A stretch of DNA of 64,000 bases from Struthidea cinerea (lineage: Eukaryota; Chordata; Aves; Passeriformes; Corcoracidae), in assembly GCA_013397865.1 (NCBI GenBank), contig VZTI01005066.1, positions 509,197 through 573,196 of the forward strand. The letters are read 5' to 3'. This document shows positions 11,591 through 21,240 of this stretch, one piece after another (within the stretch, counting starts at the first letter, position 1; each line of letters begins with the position of its first letter). The notes beneath the pieces were generated by a model. That model did not search any database and was not told the origin of the DNA. It was given only the letters and a program-made list of their open reading frames with translations. The translations under genes and the position numbers were made by a program.

Positions 11591-12389
11591 NNNNNNNNNN
11601 NNNNNNNNNNNNNNNNNNNNNNNNNNNNNNNNNNNNNNNNNNNNNNNNNNNNNNNNNNNNNNNNNNNNNNNNNNNNNNNNNNNNNNNNNNNNNNNNNNNN
11701 NNNNNNNNNNNNNNNNNNNNNNNNNNNNNNNNNNNNNNNNNNNNNNNNNNNNNNNNNNNNNNNNNNNNNNNNNNNNNNNNNNNNNNNNNNNNNNNNNNNN
11801 NNNNNNNNNNNNNNNNNNNNNNNNNNNNNNNNNNNNNNNNNNNNNNNNNNNNNNNNNNNNNNNNNNNNNNNNNNNNNNNNNNNNNNNNNNNNNNNNNNNN
11901 NNNNNNNNNNNNNNNNNNNNNNNNNNNNNNNNNNNNNNNNNNNNNNNNNNNNNNNNNNNNNNNNNNNNNNNNNNNNNNNNNNNNNNNNNNNNNNNNNNNN
12001 NNNNNNNNNNNNNNNNNNNNNNNNNNNNNNNNNNNNNNNNNNNNNNNNNNNNNNNNNNNNNNNNNNNNNNNNNNNNNNNNNNNNNNNNNNNNNNNNNNNN
12101 NNNNNNNNNNNNNNNNNNNNNNNNNNNNNNNNNNNNNNNNNNNNNNNNNNNNNNNNNNNNNNNNNNNNNNNNNNNNNNNNNNNNNNNNNNNNNNNNNNNN
12201 NNNNNNNNNNNNNNNNNNNNNNNNNNNNNNNNNNNNNNNNNNNNNNNNNNNNNNNNNNNNNNNNNNNNNNNNNNNNNNNNNNNNNNNNNNNNNNNNNNNN
12301 NNNNNNNNNNNNNNNNNNNNNNNNNNNNNNNNNNNNNNNNNNNNNNNNNNNNNNNNNNNNNNNNNNNNNNNNNNNNNNNNNNNNNNNNN
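11591..12389. other. Assembly gap (799 N)
   Basis: A run of undetermined bases at the centre of the CpG island. GC-rich promoters and first exons of birds often drop out of assemblies, so a first exon may be hidden here. Confidence 0.99.
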
Positions 12390-12600
12390 GCCCCTCGTTC
12401 TGAGCCCCCTCGGCAGCCCCCGTGCTCGGGAGAGCTGCTGCGGGGCAATGCGTGTCCCGGGCTGCCCGGAGCCGGGCGAGACGGGACCATTGGCCCCTCG
12501 CCGTGTGGCCGTCCAACGGGGGTGTCATCGTGGGACACCGCATTGTCTGCGGTGGGACGCCGTGACCCGCCACAGCAGGCAGTGCACGGCATTGGGCTGT
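12390..12600. promoter_or_regulatory. Right flank of the CpG island
   Basis: GC-rich with frequent CpG (CCGGAGCCGGGCGAGACGGG, GGACGCCGTGACCCGCC). It returns to AT-rich sequence by about 12610. Together with the left flank it brackets the gap. Confidence 0.55.
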
Positions 12601-13437
12601 TCTGGAGGTGTGTCTTCTATTCCTACATAACCATGTTTATAAAGAGAGGCAAACATTAAAATTCATTCGCTCTCCTCTTCCTCTTCGTCTCGTTTCCAAA
12701 AAAAAAAAAAAAAAATCAATATAATAATTTCTTATCTAGTTTTTAACAAGGATGTTTGCACAAGCAGGAGGCATGGCAGGACCACAGGACCAGAGTATGT
12801 GGGGTATTTCTTCCAAAGGCTGCGAGGAGGTTTAGGCAAAGGCGTTGAAGCACCCAGAATTAGCAACAGGAGAGGAACAGTCTAAAAGACCTGATAAAAG
12901 ATGTCAAGTTTTGTGTTTCTTCCTATAAATAATCTTACAGCTGGACCCTGCAGAATTAAATTGGATTTGCTATTGGCTTCAGCATGAAAAGAACAGGACC
13001 CCTTAGTTCTGATGGTTAAAGAAACACAGGCTACTCTGGGAAACTGGGTCTAAGTCCAGGAGAAAATGTGCTTCGTAAAAAAACCTTCCACAAAATTAGG
13101 CATGAGGTTGCAGAAGAAGCTCTTTCACGACTAAATTTGAGGGATTTTATTTTGTATTTTCTATTTTCTTTGCAGGAAATACCAAGTGATCAGACTGGTT
13201 GGATTTCCAGAACCTTTGTTTCTGGCCTGTTAAATCCAATACCACTGAAATATTTTCAGTGTTTGCAAAAAAATGGAGCTTGTTCTACCCAAACCATTCA
13301 CAAAGGCTTGCAGGGATTTGGTATTTTGTGGTTTCCTTCTTTAGGCAGATATAAAATTGCTGATTTAAGGTTTGGATTTTAAAAAGAAATCACAAATGTA
13401 ATTTTAAAAAGAAGTATCCACTGTGAATTGTGCCCAG
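12601..13437. other. Poly-A18 and one weak exon-like segment
   Basis: An A18 run occupies 12698-12715 after a pyrimidine-rich stretch. At 13146-13175 an excellent plus-strand acceptor (TTTTCTATTTTCTTTGCAG) opens a frame of 68 codons (13176-13382, ends TAA), but there is no convincing donor and no recognisable domain. It could be the most upstream remnant of the degenerate plus-strand gene at 15.2-19.9 kb. Confidence 0.25.
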
Positions 13438-13442
13438 GCAAC

Positions 13443-14046
13443 TGTGCTGGTTTGGACAAATTTGGAGGAAAATATCCTCTGATAGCAGTCAGGTTGCAAC
13501 CACCCCTCCCCCCACCAGGTTCGGGAAAAAAATTTTCCTCGAAGGAAAGCGAAAGAGATAAAAACTATTTATTTAACAAACACACAGGAAAAGGATAATA
13601 ATGCTAAATAATGAAATCTCTCACTGTGGAGAGAAAACCTGGGAAGATTTCAGAGTCCTTCTGTAGGTGTGGTGTCTCTCCTCCTCCTCAGAGCTAGGTC
13701 GGTGTGGGCCCACCTCCGGGACCTTAGTGGAAAATTCTCCTGATGTGTCCTGATGTTGAAACAGTCCAGAAGAGAAGAAAGGAAGAACCAAAGTCCCAGG
13801 AAAAATCAAAGTTCAACTCTCCGTCTCCCTCCGGAGAAAAAAACCCGAAAGCTGGCTGAAAAGCCAGAAGGGCTCTTCCTCCCCTCCTGCTGCCGCAGCC
13901 AGAAGCCGAGGAGCATGTATCTGTGTCCATGAACAACTGCTTTGAAAAGTTCTCTGGGTTTTTTTTCTCTCCCCCCTCTCTCAGGCTCAGTTTAAAGGCA
14001 CAGAAAGGCACAAAGTTAATTTCTGGGGTAAAGTCACCCCAAGGCA
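13443..14046 (-). mobile_element. Solo LTR of an endogenous retrovirus, about 604 bp
   Basis: The element starts TGTGCTGGTTTGG and ends AAGGCA. It is flanked by identical 5-bp duplications GCAAC at 13438-13442 and 14047-14051, the hallmark of retroviral integration. The minus strand carries AATAAA (complement at 13568-13573) about 125 bp from one end, as expected for an LTR 3' part, so I place it on the minus strand. No internal retroviral coding sequence is present, so it is a solo LTR from homologous recombination. Family not named; the TG...CA ends and 5-bp duplication fit several avian ERV groups. Confidence 0.75.
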
Positions 14047-14051
14047 GCAAC

Positions 14052-15233
14052 TTAACAGAGGTCTTTGCAGAGTGTCTTGGAAGAAATGGCTGTGTATTTC
14101 ATAGATGCCCTATAGGTTTAAGAGATCTGAGGTTTTAAAAAAATAACACTGAAATCTAATCAGCGACAAATATGATATCTCCAGTGAGATCTTTTTCTTT
14201 TTCCTGGGAGAAAAAAAAATTGGAAATTATATCAGTGGAGACAACTCTTCCCCATTTCCTGAAGGGAAGGAAAAAAGTCTCTCCACTTATCAGCATCATT
14301 TATTCTATGAAAATATGTCTGTGCTGTCAATTTGAAGTATTTACTAATCTCTCTGTATCTCTTCAAGTCAGACATAAATACAAGATGCATTAGTAGACAT
14401 CTGAAGTATCTGCACAGCCCGTGTTTATTTATATCCACACATGCTGGAGGATACAGAGTTTCTTCCCCACGAACGGCTTGCCTGGGTGATATTTGCCACC
14501 TCACTTTTGTAGCGGGAGGAACATTTTGCTCATTTTACATCATCTGATGCAGTCTCCAATGCACAGGCTGAAGCTGCTGTGTTTCTTCAAGACCCTGGCA
14601 GCCAAGGCAGGTGGAAGAGTGTGGAGTGGGCAGTGCCATGAACCTGCCATGACCTCCCTGTGGCATCAGCTGTGTACCCCCAGTGAGAGGCTATGGGGTC
14701 CCTCTGTGGAGCTCCTGGGGCTCACCCACCTCCTGCACCAACAGTGCTGGTCCTGCTGCTTTCCCACCTGTTCCTGAACCTATAAATAATCACCCTGAGC
14801 ATCTCAACAGCTAAATAAGGAGTGTATTTACTCCGCACAGTGTGAGTGTTGGACAACTTGGCCCATGCAAAGTCTGCTCTTCCATCAGCTCTCAGGTGCT
14901 CAGGGTGTCCATGTTCCCAAACCAGATTTCCCTTTCCCACCATTGACAGAAGCAGGTACCAACAGGCATTTTTAGTGCCTTCTCTCACACATTTGGGTCC
15001 TGTGCATTTCTGTGGTATTCTGGTTCAAAATCTTTTGATGTTTCCAACCTTTTGAAAATCTTGTTTATAAAAAGCAGATGGAAGCACCTCTCCTCGCACC
15101 CTTAACTCCAGCAAGCTCCATCCCCCCTCTTCTTCAAACACTTTCAATCTGTCCTGAGACCTTTAAAAGACCTGTGGAGGTGTGTCTACATCCCAAGAGG
15201 TGTTTTTGAACAGATGCTGTGGGAGTTTTTCAG
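14052..15233. other. No recognised feature
   Basis: Mixed sequence with no repeat I recognise. Open frames of 90-95 codons occur on both strands (14232-14504, 14493-14777) and have no coding character. Confidence 0.45.
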
Positions 15234-15608
15234 AGAGGGAGTCTGCTGTCTCCCTGCTCTGGTTCACCCACCTTTGTGAAGCTGAGCAAAGAAAATAGCT
15301 TTCTTAGAGAACTGGAGGAATGAACTGAGCAGCCTGGCAATGAAAAAGTGATAAATTCCTCATCTTCAGGGCTGGATGAGCTTGAAGCAAAATAATTGTT
15401 GCTTTCTTTTGAACTGGGAATTGAAGAGGCCCCAAAAAAACACATTGTAGTTAAAAAGAAGAGAAAAATGGATGGTTTTGAAGACAGACTTGAGCACCTA
15501 AAAGTTCTTAGGCAGAGAAAGAGGAGAAATGAACTTTTTTTCATGGAAACACAGGATAACCTGTTCACTGTAATGAGAATTAAGCATCACCCCATTCCTT
15601 CTGTTTAA
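15234..15608 (+). pseudogene. Degenerate coding segment, lysine/arginine-rich
   Basis: After a plausible acceptor (GGGAGTTTTTCAG) one plus-strand frame reads like protein for about 124 codons. It is broken by TGA at 15321-15323 and TAA at 15393-15395 before ending at TAA 15606-15608. Recognisable stretches are SPTFVKLSKENSFLRELEE, then SSSSGLDELEAK, then a highly basic part (KKHIVVKKKRKMDGFEDR, LRQRKRRNELFF). The composition is that of a charged, possibly coiled-coil or nuclear protein, but no family is recognised. The minus strand is also open here (15230-15568) but reads as low-complexity serine/leucine. With the segments up to 19.5 kb it may form one decayed gene. Confidence 0.33.
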
Positions 15609-16815
15609 ATATATATATATTAGAGCCAGAAAACTCTGAAAGTTTTGGGTAATTGAAGCTGCAAAGACAATAGGTTAATATGATGTGGGCAAATTTGAGG
15701 ACTGTGAAGAAGGAGAGACTTGGGCTAGTCCCAGCCTTGTGTACTTCAGTGAGAGGAGCTGGAATGTGCAACCTCTTGTTAGCTTTGACTGATGGGACTT
15801 CAGGAATTTGATGAGAAATTTTAAACAGGTTGGCGAGGCACAGCTCTGTGTCACTGAAGATACCATCACATTCCAGGGTGACCATGACAGCTGGTTTAAG
15901 GAAAAGAGTTTAAAGAACAGATGATCTTCTCTCACAGAACTTTTCTTTTTTAATTTACAAAAATACCCAGCACAACAGAGCAATGCACATAGCCAAGACT
16001 CCCTGAGCTCCACCAGCAAAGGAATTAGCTGGTAACCAGGTCAGCCATTTGAAGTACTTCCAAAATCCAGCAAGGGATGTTCAGAAGAAGAGAAGGCTTC
16101 CTCTTCAAGAATTCAAACCTTTAACGTCAGCAAGTCACCCACCTACCTCACTTGTCCAGTCTTGCTAGCTAAATGCAGTAACTAATAATGAGATTTCAAA
16201 AGAACATTGTATTCACTGGAAACAAGAAGCTGAGGAGGTAATAGGACAAAAAGATTCATGCTCATCACTTTGAGTTATTTGAACCAAGGGCCTAAATCAG
16301 ATCTGATTAAGATCGGAACTCAAAACGAGATTCAATCAAAACCAGAGATATTAAAAAAATACAAATGTGACAAGAGTCATGATTCAATTATTAGAAGTCC
16401 ATCTTTTAATTACTCATTAAGATGACAGTGTGTATCTTTGCCTACATACATTTAGCAAAGACTTTTCACTTTGACAGTGCATAAAATTATCCCTGCCAAC
16501 TGTATATCTCTTACTTTTTATGCCAACTTCAGAGTTGCCAGTTTTTCATTATCCTTTTGCTCACAAATTAATAGGGAGAACAAATTTAATAGCAGCCTCA
16601 AACCTTTAGAGATTATGTCAGCCTTGTGTATCTGTGCCAGTCAAATTACCATTTATTTCTGCTTTAATTTAATGTGGTCATCTTCATACAAACACACACA
16701 TATTCAGAGCCTGCTCTTGGGGTACAGCAAGCACACAATGAGGGGCTGCTCTGAGAAGCTGACATGGAGCTTGGACTTGAACTTTTCTAATCACATCACC
16801 CCGTTTAAGATGCAG
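15609..16815. other. No recognised feature
   Basis: A short AT microsatellite (ATATATATATAT, about 15608-15620) and otherwise plain sequence. A long open frame in 16471-16953 has its first in-frame ATG only at about 16615 and lacks coding character in its upstream half. Confidence 0.45.
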
Positions 16816-16966
16816 CAAATCAAGAGGACCAAGGTCAAGAGCTTCAAACATGCAAGAGGATTCTCTGGGTGCTGCTCTCCCACACAAGCTGGAATACCTA
16901 TGGACGAGCCTCTGCGCCAGTGGAATGTTCTTTGGGTGGTCAAAATGGGTTGAGGCACAGATCTAG
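16816..16966 (+). pseudogene. Candidate exon of the degenerate plus-strand gene
   Basis: The acceptor CCCCGTTTAAGATGCAG and the donor TCTAG|GTAAGG bound 151 bp. One frame is open throughout (CA, then 49 codons, then AG) and includes QEDQGQELQTCKRILWVLL and SWNTYGRASAPVECS. The closing two bases fit the single leading base of the next candidate segment near 17225. Two other frames are also largely open, so the frame choice is an inference. Product unknown. Confidence 0.25.
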
Positions 16967-17183
16967 GTAAGGTGCTGGCCTTGGTGACCCATCCTCTGTC
17001 TTTGTCGTGTTTTATTAAGTGATTGCTCTGTTTGGTGGGTGCTGGGTTGCAGTGCTTCATCCCTGCCTTCATAGCTGTAAGTCCAAAATACAAAAAAAAC
17101 ATTGTAAAAGAAATTTTATTCCAAAGGAATTACAAAGGGTAGAAACAGTGGTTTGATTAATTTCAGAGCTGTAGTCTTTTTTG

Positions 17184-17334
17184 ATTTGTTCATAATTTTC
17201 TACGCTACTGCTTCCAATTTGATAGTGTCTGGGCCTTGGATGACAATGGGAATGGGATAACAGATGATGAGCTCAAAATACTGAACACAATCATACTCAC
17301 CCTACGTGTACGCACAATCAATATGTCACTTTGA
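17184..17334 (+). pseudogene. Segment encoding an EF-hand-like loop, one residue short
   Basis: An acceptor-like CTTCCAATTTGATAG precedes TGTCTGG. In the open frame (stop TGA at 17332-17334) the translation reads VWALDDNGNGITDDELKIL. Asp-Asp-Asn-Gly-Asn-Gly followed by Ile and Glu is close to the canonical 12-residue EF-hand loop (D-x-D/N-x-D/N-G-x-I-x-x-x-E), but one position is missing between the Gly and the Ile. No clear donor is visible. It could be a decayed calcium-binding motif or a chance likeness. Confidence 0.22.
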
Positions 17335-17862
17335 GGAAGGAACCATCAGCCACTGGGCAAAGTTTGGAATATAAAATGTCACAGGAACTCAAGGCACATT
17401 TCTTGTTGTCAAAGCAGCTGGCTTGTTGCTGTGTAAGAAACATGTGGAGTGTTCAAGTAAATAGCCCCATAGATCTGAATTCGAATTGATGTGACAATCT
17501 TGAGCAGCTCCCTCCTTCTCCATTGCCCTCAGAACCACAGACACATGGCCAAATGTAGGGCTAGTGGAGGGACCAGTGGGAACAGGTCCCATGGCCATTG
17601 GCCCAACTTGTGACTTTGCGAATGGCACCAATTTTCCTAATTTTTTCCTCATCTCTGAATCTTTTGTTGGTCTCTTCTCCCGACACCATCAAAAGCAGCC
17701 GGCAGCGTTCATCTGAAACAAGAAAGAACTTTGATCCATGAGCATGGATAACAAACAAGGTGTTTAAATTTTTCCCAAGCTCATTGGCTATTTGTAAATA
17801 CAGTCAAGTCATAGGCAAGTCTTGGTGCATATTCTAGAACATTTGGTGATCTTCCTTTCAAG

Positions 17863-18029
17863 CTTGTTTTCAAGAGGAAGTTTAAAGGGAGGCGCCCTAG
17901 TGGAGATAGAGAGAGACACGGGACTCCTAATCCATGTCATCAAAACTCCCTGTGTCACAGAGAAATAGGCAGATGGATGAAACAGGTGAAGATGAAAGAA
18001 TAAGCAGAAGAAAAAAACCAGCAAGAAAT
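17863..18029 (+). pseudogene. Degenerate exon with a one-base frameshift
   Basis: An acceptor at GATCTTCCTTTCAAG (or AG at 17873-17874) opens a frame reading GGALVEIERDTGLLIHVIK to TAG at 17966-17968. The adjacent frame then continues as QMDETGEDERISRRKKPARN to a donor AAT|GTGAGC at 18029/18030. Omitting one T at 17966 would join the two, so I read a single-base insertion in an old exon. The exon ends in phase 0, which fits the next candidate at 18202. The C-terminal half is very polar and basic. Confidence 0.35.
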
Positions 18030-18201
18030 GTGAGCCTGCTTTATCTGAAACACTGGAAAAAGCTTTCTAAAGCGTCTTTACATTTTATCTCATTTAATAG
18101 GTTTTGCTTTGCGCCTGTGCATATCTGCGTGTGTATCAGGTTCTAGAAATGCATATGAGCAAGGGTGAATTGTCTGCAGATTCCTAAAATTGCCTTTGCA
18201 G

Positions 18202-18392
18202 ACAGATGGCCAGCAAGCAGCTGGGAGGGAGAGTACAAGCAAGGAGGATGTCATTCTTCAAGAAAAATTAAGAAATTAAGAGGCACCATCAGTGCTAAGA
18301 AAGACAAACCTCTGCAAAGCATGAGCCAGGCTCAGTTAAAACAGCAATTAAATGATTTAGAACAAATCTGTGATCATTTACAATTTTTAAAG
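18202..18392 (+). pseudogene. Degenerate exon broken by an 8-bp tandem duplication
   Basis: A strong acceptor (AAAATTGCCTTTGCAG) and donor (TTAAAG|GTGAAAG) bound 191 bp. The first frame reads DGQQAAGRESTSKEDVILQE, then hits TAA. A second frame continues GTISAKKDKPLQ and QLKQQLNDLEQICDHLQFLK to the donor. The switch coincides with an exact tandem duplication of AAATTAAG (18265-18272 and 18273-18280). Without one copy the exon would be 183 bp, 61 codons, phase 0 at both ends. The C-terminal half looks like an amphipathic helix or coiled coil. No family recognised. An assembly error could mimic the duplication. Confidence 0.42.
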
Positions 18393-18921
18393 GTGAAAGG
18401 TGTGATTTTGGTAATGCCTTAAAATTAAAAGGCCAGCCACTCCATCTTTAAAACGATGGTTTCTCTCCTGGAAGACTTATCTCATTGTCAGTCCATTAGC
18501 AGCCAGCCAGAACCCATCCTTACAAAAATAATTGGCTATTGATATATGGTAATACTGAAAAGTTATTCTTATTTTTGTTCATTGCTACAGAAAGATGTCC
18601 TCTCCAGCCTGCACTTTCAATCATTATAAATGCTACTGTGAAAGACTAAAAACACTGTTCTGAGATAGATTAAGATCCACTTCACAAATAAATACATTTT
18701 ACTACTAAGAGAAGAAGCAAATGTCACCGGTACTGAGTGTTTTATACACAGTAGAGACCACTTAGGCTGAAATATTCCCCTCATGCTAAATTAGTGTCAC
18801 TGGCCATGCAGAGTCCCCTCTGCATGACAGGCTCCTGTGCAGGGTTTATACCTGCTGTGCTCAGGTGAAGAATTGACTCTGAACCACAACAGCAGCCCCT
18901 CCTCTTCCCATGAAGGGGGGT

Positions 18922-18978
18922 GAAAAAGATGGTTTACCTTGAAAAAGGATGGTTTACCTCAAAAAAGGATGGTTTCCC
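18922..18978 (+). repeat. Three tandem copies of a 19-20 bp unit
   Basis: The unit GAAAAAGGATGGTTTACCT is repeated three times (18922-18940, 18941-18960, 18961-18978) with one or two differences between copies. Confidence 0.85.
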
Positions 18979-19112
18979 AGAGACAGGCAGGATCCACTGC
19001 TCTCTGCAGTGACTGAGGTACCAACTTACCCTTGGCCCAGGAAAGGTTTGTATCCTGGGCACTGCTGCAGTGCCTGGATCCTGGAGGAACTGGAATGCTG
19101 GGAACAGCAAAA

Positions 19113-19148
19113 CCACCTCCACCACCAAAAACACCTCCACCACCACCC
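19113..19148 (+). repeat. CCA/CCT trinucleotide-like low-complexity stretch
   Basis: CCACCTCCACCACC, an A-rich spacer, then CACCTCCACCACCACC. In one plus-strand frame this encodes two blocks of five prolines (PPPPPKTPPPPP), followed by an open stretch to about 19298. Whether it belongs to the neighbouring degenerate gene is undecided; low complexity alone would give this translation. Confidence 0.7.
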
Positions 19149-19353
19149 TGTAAAATTTGTGCCCCGGCTGGGAAGTTTGCACTGAGGCTGTTAAAGCTCC
19201 GAGGAGCTAGTGGCAGATGCTGCACTTGCCAGCTAAGCACCCCTCCAGAAGAGCTAATAAAACCAGAGGACATTAGGCTTCAGAATGCCATATTTTAAAG
19301 ATAAAGAGTCTCTGGTTGGAATCATACTAAGATTTTTACTTTCTTATGGACAG

Positions 19354-19491
19354 CTATTTGGCTGCTCTGAAGCACAATCTCGAGCTGAACTGAAACAACG
19401 GGTTATAAATCTCTGGTTGGGACGAAATGCAAGGGAGAAGAGAGAAAGTGGGGAAACAATCAAGCATGACAGAGAATTTTTGGGACCATAG
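19354..19491 (+). pseudogene. Candidate terminal exon of the degenerate gene
   Basis: An excellent acceptor (TTTTTACTTTCTTATGGACAG) opens a frame in phase 0, matching the phase-0 end of the exon at 18202-18392. It runs 45 codons to TAG at 19489-19491. It reads LFGCSEAQSRAELKQRVINL, then WLGRNAREKRESGETIKHDR and EFLGP. An AATAAA lies about 350 bases downstream, so a last coding exon plus a short 3' UTR is a coherent reading. This exon itself is intact; the breaks are in the upstream ones. Function unknown. Confidence 0.38.
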
Positions 19492-19838
19492 TTTGAGCCA
19501 GTAGTCAAAATTCCTCATGCTTAAGGCTCAAGCACACACCAATGAGAAAGCAACATGTTAAATGGCTTCAGCAAATCTGTCTTGGGACCTTGTGTAGATA
19601 AGTGATTTTTAGTTGTTTTGCCTTATATATGGCAACTCATTTGTAGCAGTTGTTGATAAAATGTTTTAAGGGGTAAAAATTAGTTTCAGATTTGTTTCAG
19701 CTGCTTATGGAATTATTCTTTCCTTATATATTTTTCACGTTTGGCGAAAATTCTACTGTAACTCTTCCAACACAAACATATTACTTAGTAGTTACTAGAC
19801 TGAGTCTCTGTTATCCCTTTAGCAACAGCCTCTGCTGC

Positions 19839-19844
19839 AATAAA
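19839..19844 (+). terminator. Possible polyadenylation signal AATAAA
   Basis: AATAAA followed by A- and T-rich sequence, including a TTTTTTCTTTTGTCTG downstream element at about 19855. Its position about 350 bases after the TAG at 19491 suits the 3' end of the candidate gene. A lone hexamer is common by chance. Confidence 0.3.
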
Positions 19845-21142
19845 AGGAAATGCATTTTTTCTTTTGTCTGTTATTGTTCAGAATTACACTTGGATATTAC
19901 AGTTGCCAATGTTTAGTATTAAATCATTTCCCTGCCAATTCACTGTAAGCAAATCTTCCACAAAGTCAATAGCAATGACATTTTTATAAGGCATTGTCTC
20001 CCTCAACCTATTAGGTGATTTCAGATCTTTGAATTTTCTGTTCTGAAAAGAATAGAAAGTGACCTGGAAGAAAGCATAAAATGTGGGAAAGTCACTCAAG
20101 CAGCCATGTTATTGCTCAGCAACCAAACTGTGGGTCAGAGCTCTCACTGGTTCAGACAGGTCACTGAATCACATGAGTGACTTTTATTTTCTCTAGAAAA
20201 CAATGCAGAATAAATAAATGAGCAACCAGGCCTACTGGAACCAATAACAGTATTTCTACTCCATTTAATGGGACCAGATGTTGTCTTTGCAGAGTTATAT
20301 GTGATGTTACACTGGGTACATCTGTGCTGCAATGCAAATATGGCACTACAAGTCACAGGGAGGTACTTAAGCTGGTTTGAAGGAGGCACCAACGGCCGCA
20401 GCACTGCAGAACAGAGAGAAGGCCTGGAAACCCCAGCCCAGCAAAAGCAAGGATTTGTTTGCACCATGAACTGGTGCATAGCTGTGTGCTGTCACAGCCA
20501 CTGTGCCATGAGACTAAGACGTCTTCCGTCAGCATCCTTTCAGTTGAACACAGCTCTCACCACCTGCCTCTTATTCATCTCCTCAGGATAAACTTCAGTT
20601 TCATGTTCTTCTACCTTTAGGAATGGCAGGGTCACACCGCTGGGGGTTACTCAGGAGTGGAAGGAACCAAAATGGGAGCAAAGCCAAAATTAGGAATTAA
20701 TGAATTGAAAGTGCACAGTTTGCACAGAGCCAACAGAAGTTTTGTATGAAAGGAAATGGCACAAGTATAACTTCCTATCTTGGCTATTTACAAATACAGA
20801 TGGAGAAAATATTACAGTGAATTAAAATAAACCAAATTTCTTTATAGTTATGTTTGGAATGTCATAAAAAATAATAAAGGCATATCTAAATAAGTTCAGC
20901 CTTTAGAGGAAAACACTCAGGAGGGTCATCACTGCACTTGCAGCCAGAGAGGGAGGGCAACAAGGTAAACTCAGTGTGTCCCATGGGCACCCAGTGAATG
21001 TGCTCCCAGTGAATGTGCATGGCCATGGGTGCAAGAGGCATGATCTGGTGGATAAAGGGAGGGAAAAACAACCCCAAGGGCAGTTAAAGACAGGAATAAG
21101 AGGTTGCAGGATCTTTCCTTCAAGATATTTAAAATTTGAATT
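19845..21142. other. No recognised feature
   Basis: Ordinary sequence. A small direct repeat CCCAGTGAATGTGC occurs twice in tandem at about 20991-21018. Confidence 0.5.
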
Positions 21143-21240
21143 GATGAGGCTCTGAGCAACCTGCTCTAGCAGACCCTGCCTTGAGCAGGAAGTTGGGCTC
21201 AATGACCATCCACATTATTTTGCCTACAGTTCTGTTATTT
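21143..21240 (+). repeat. Ancient CR1 3' fragment
   Basis: GAGGCTCTGAGCAACCTGCT, then CTTGAGCAGGAAGTTGGGCT and CAATGACCATCCA, follow the order of an older CR1 subfamily 3' end. The typical AGGTCCCTTCCAACC segment is heavily altered, so the copy is old. Confidence 0.55.

Noticed and set aside
11209..12630. Open frames of 350-470 codons on both strands
   Set aside because: They cross 799 undetermined bases. The real flanking parts are CpG-island sequence with no coding signature.
16471..16953. 160-codon plus-strand open frame
   Set aside because: No ATG until about 16615, no domain. Its 3' third overlaps an exon candidate in another frame.
17655..17685. CR1 phrase GTTGGTCTCTTCTCCC
   Set aside because: Only about 16 bases resemble old CR1; the flanks do not continue the consensus.
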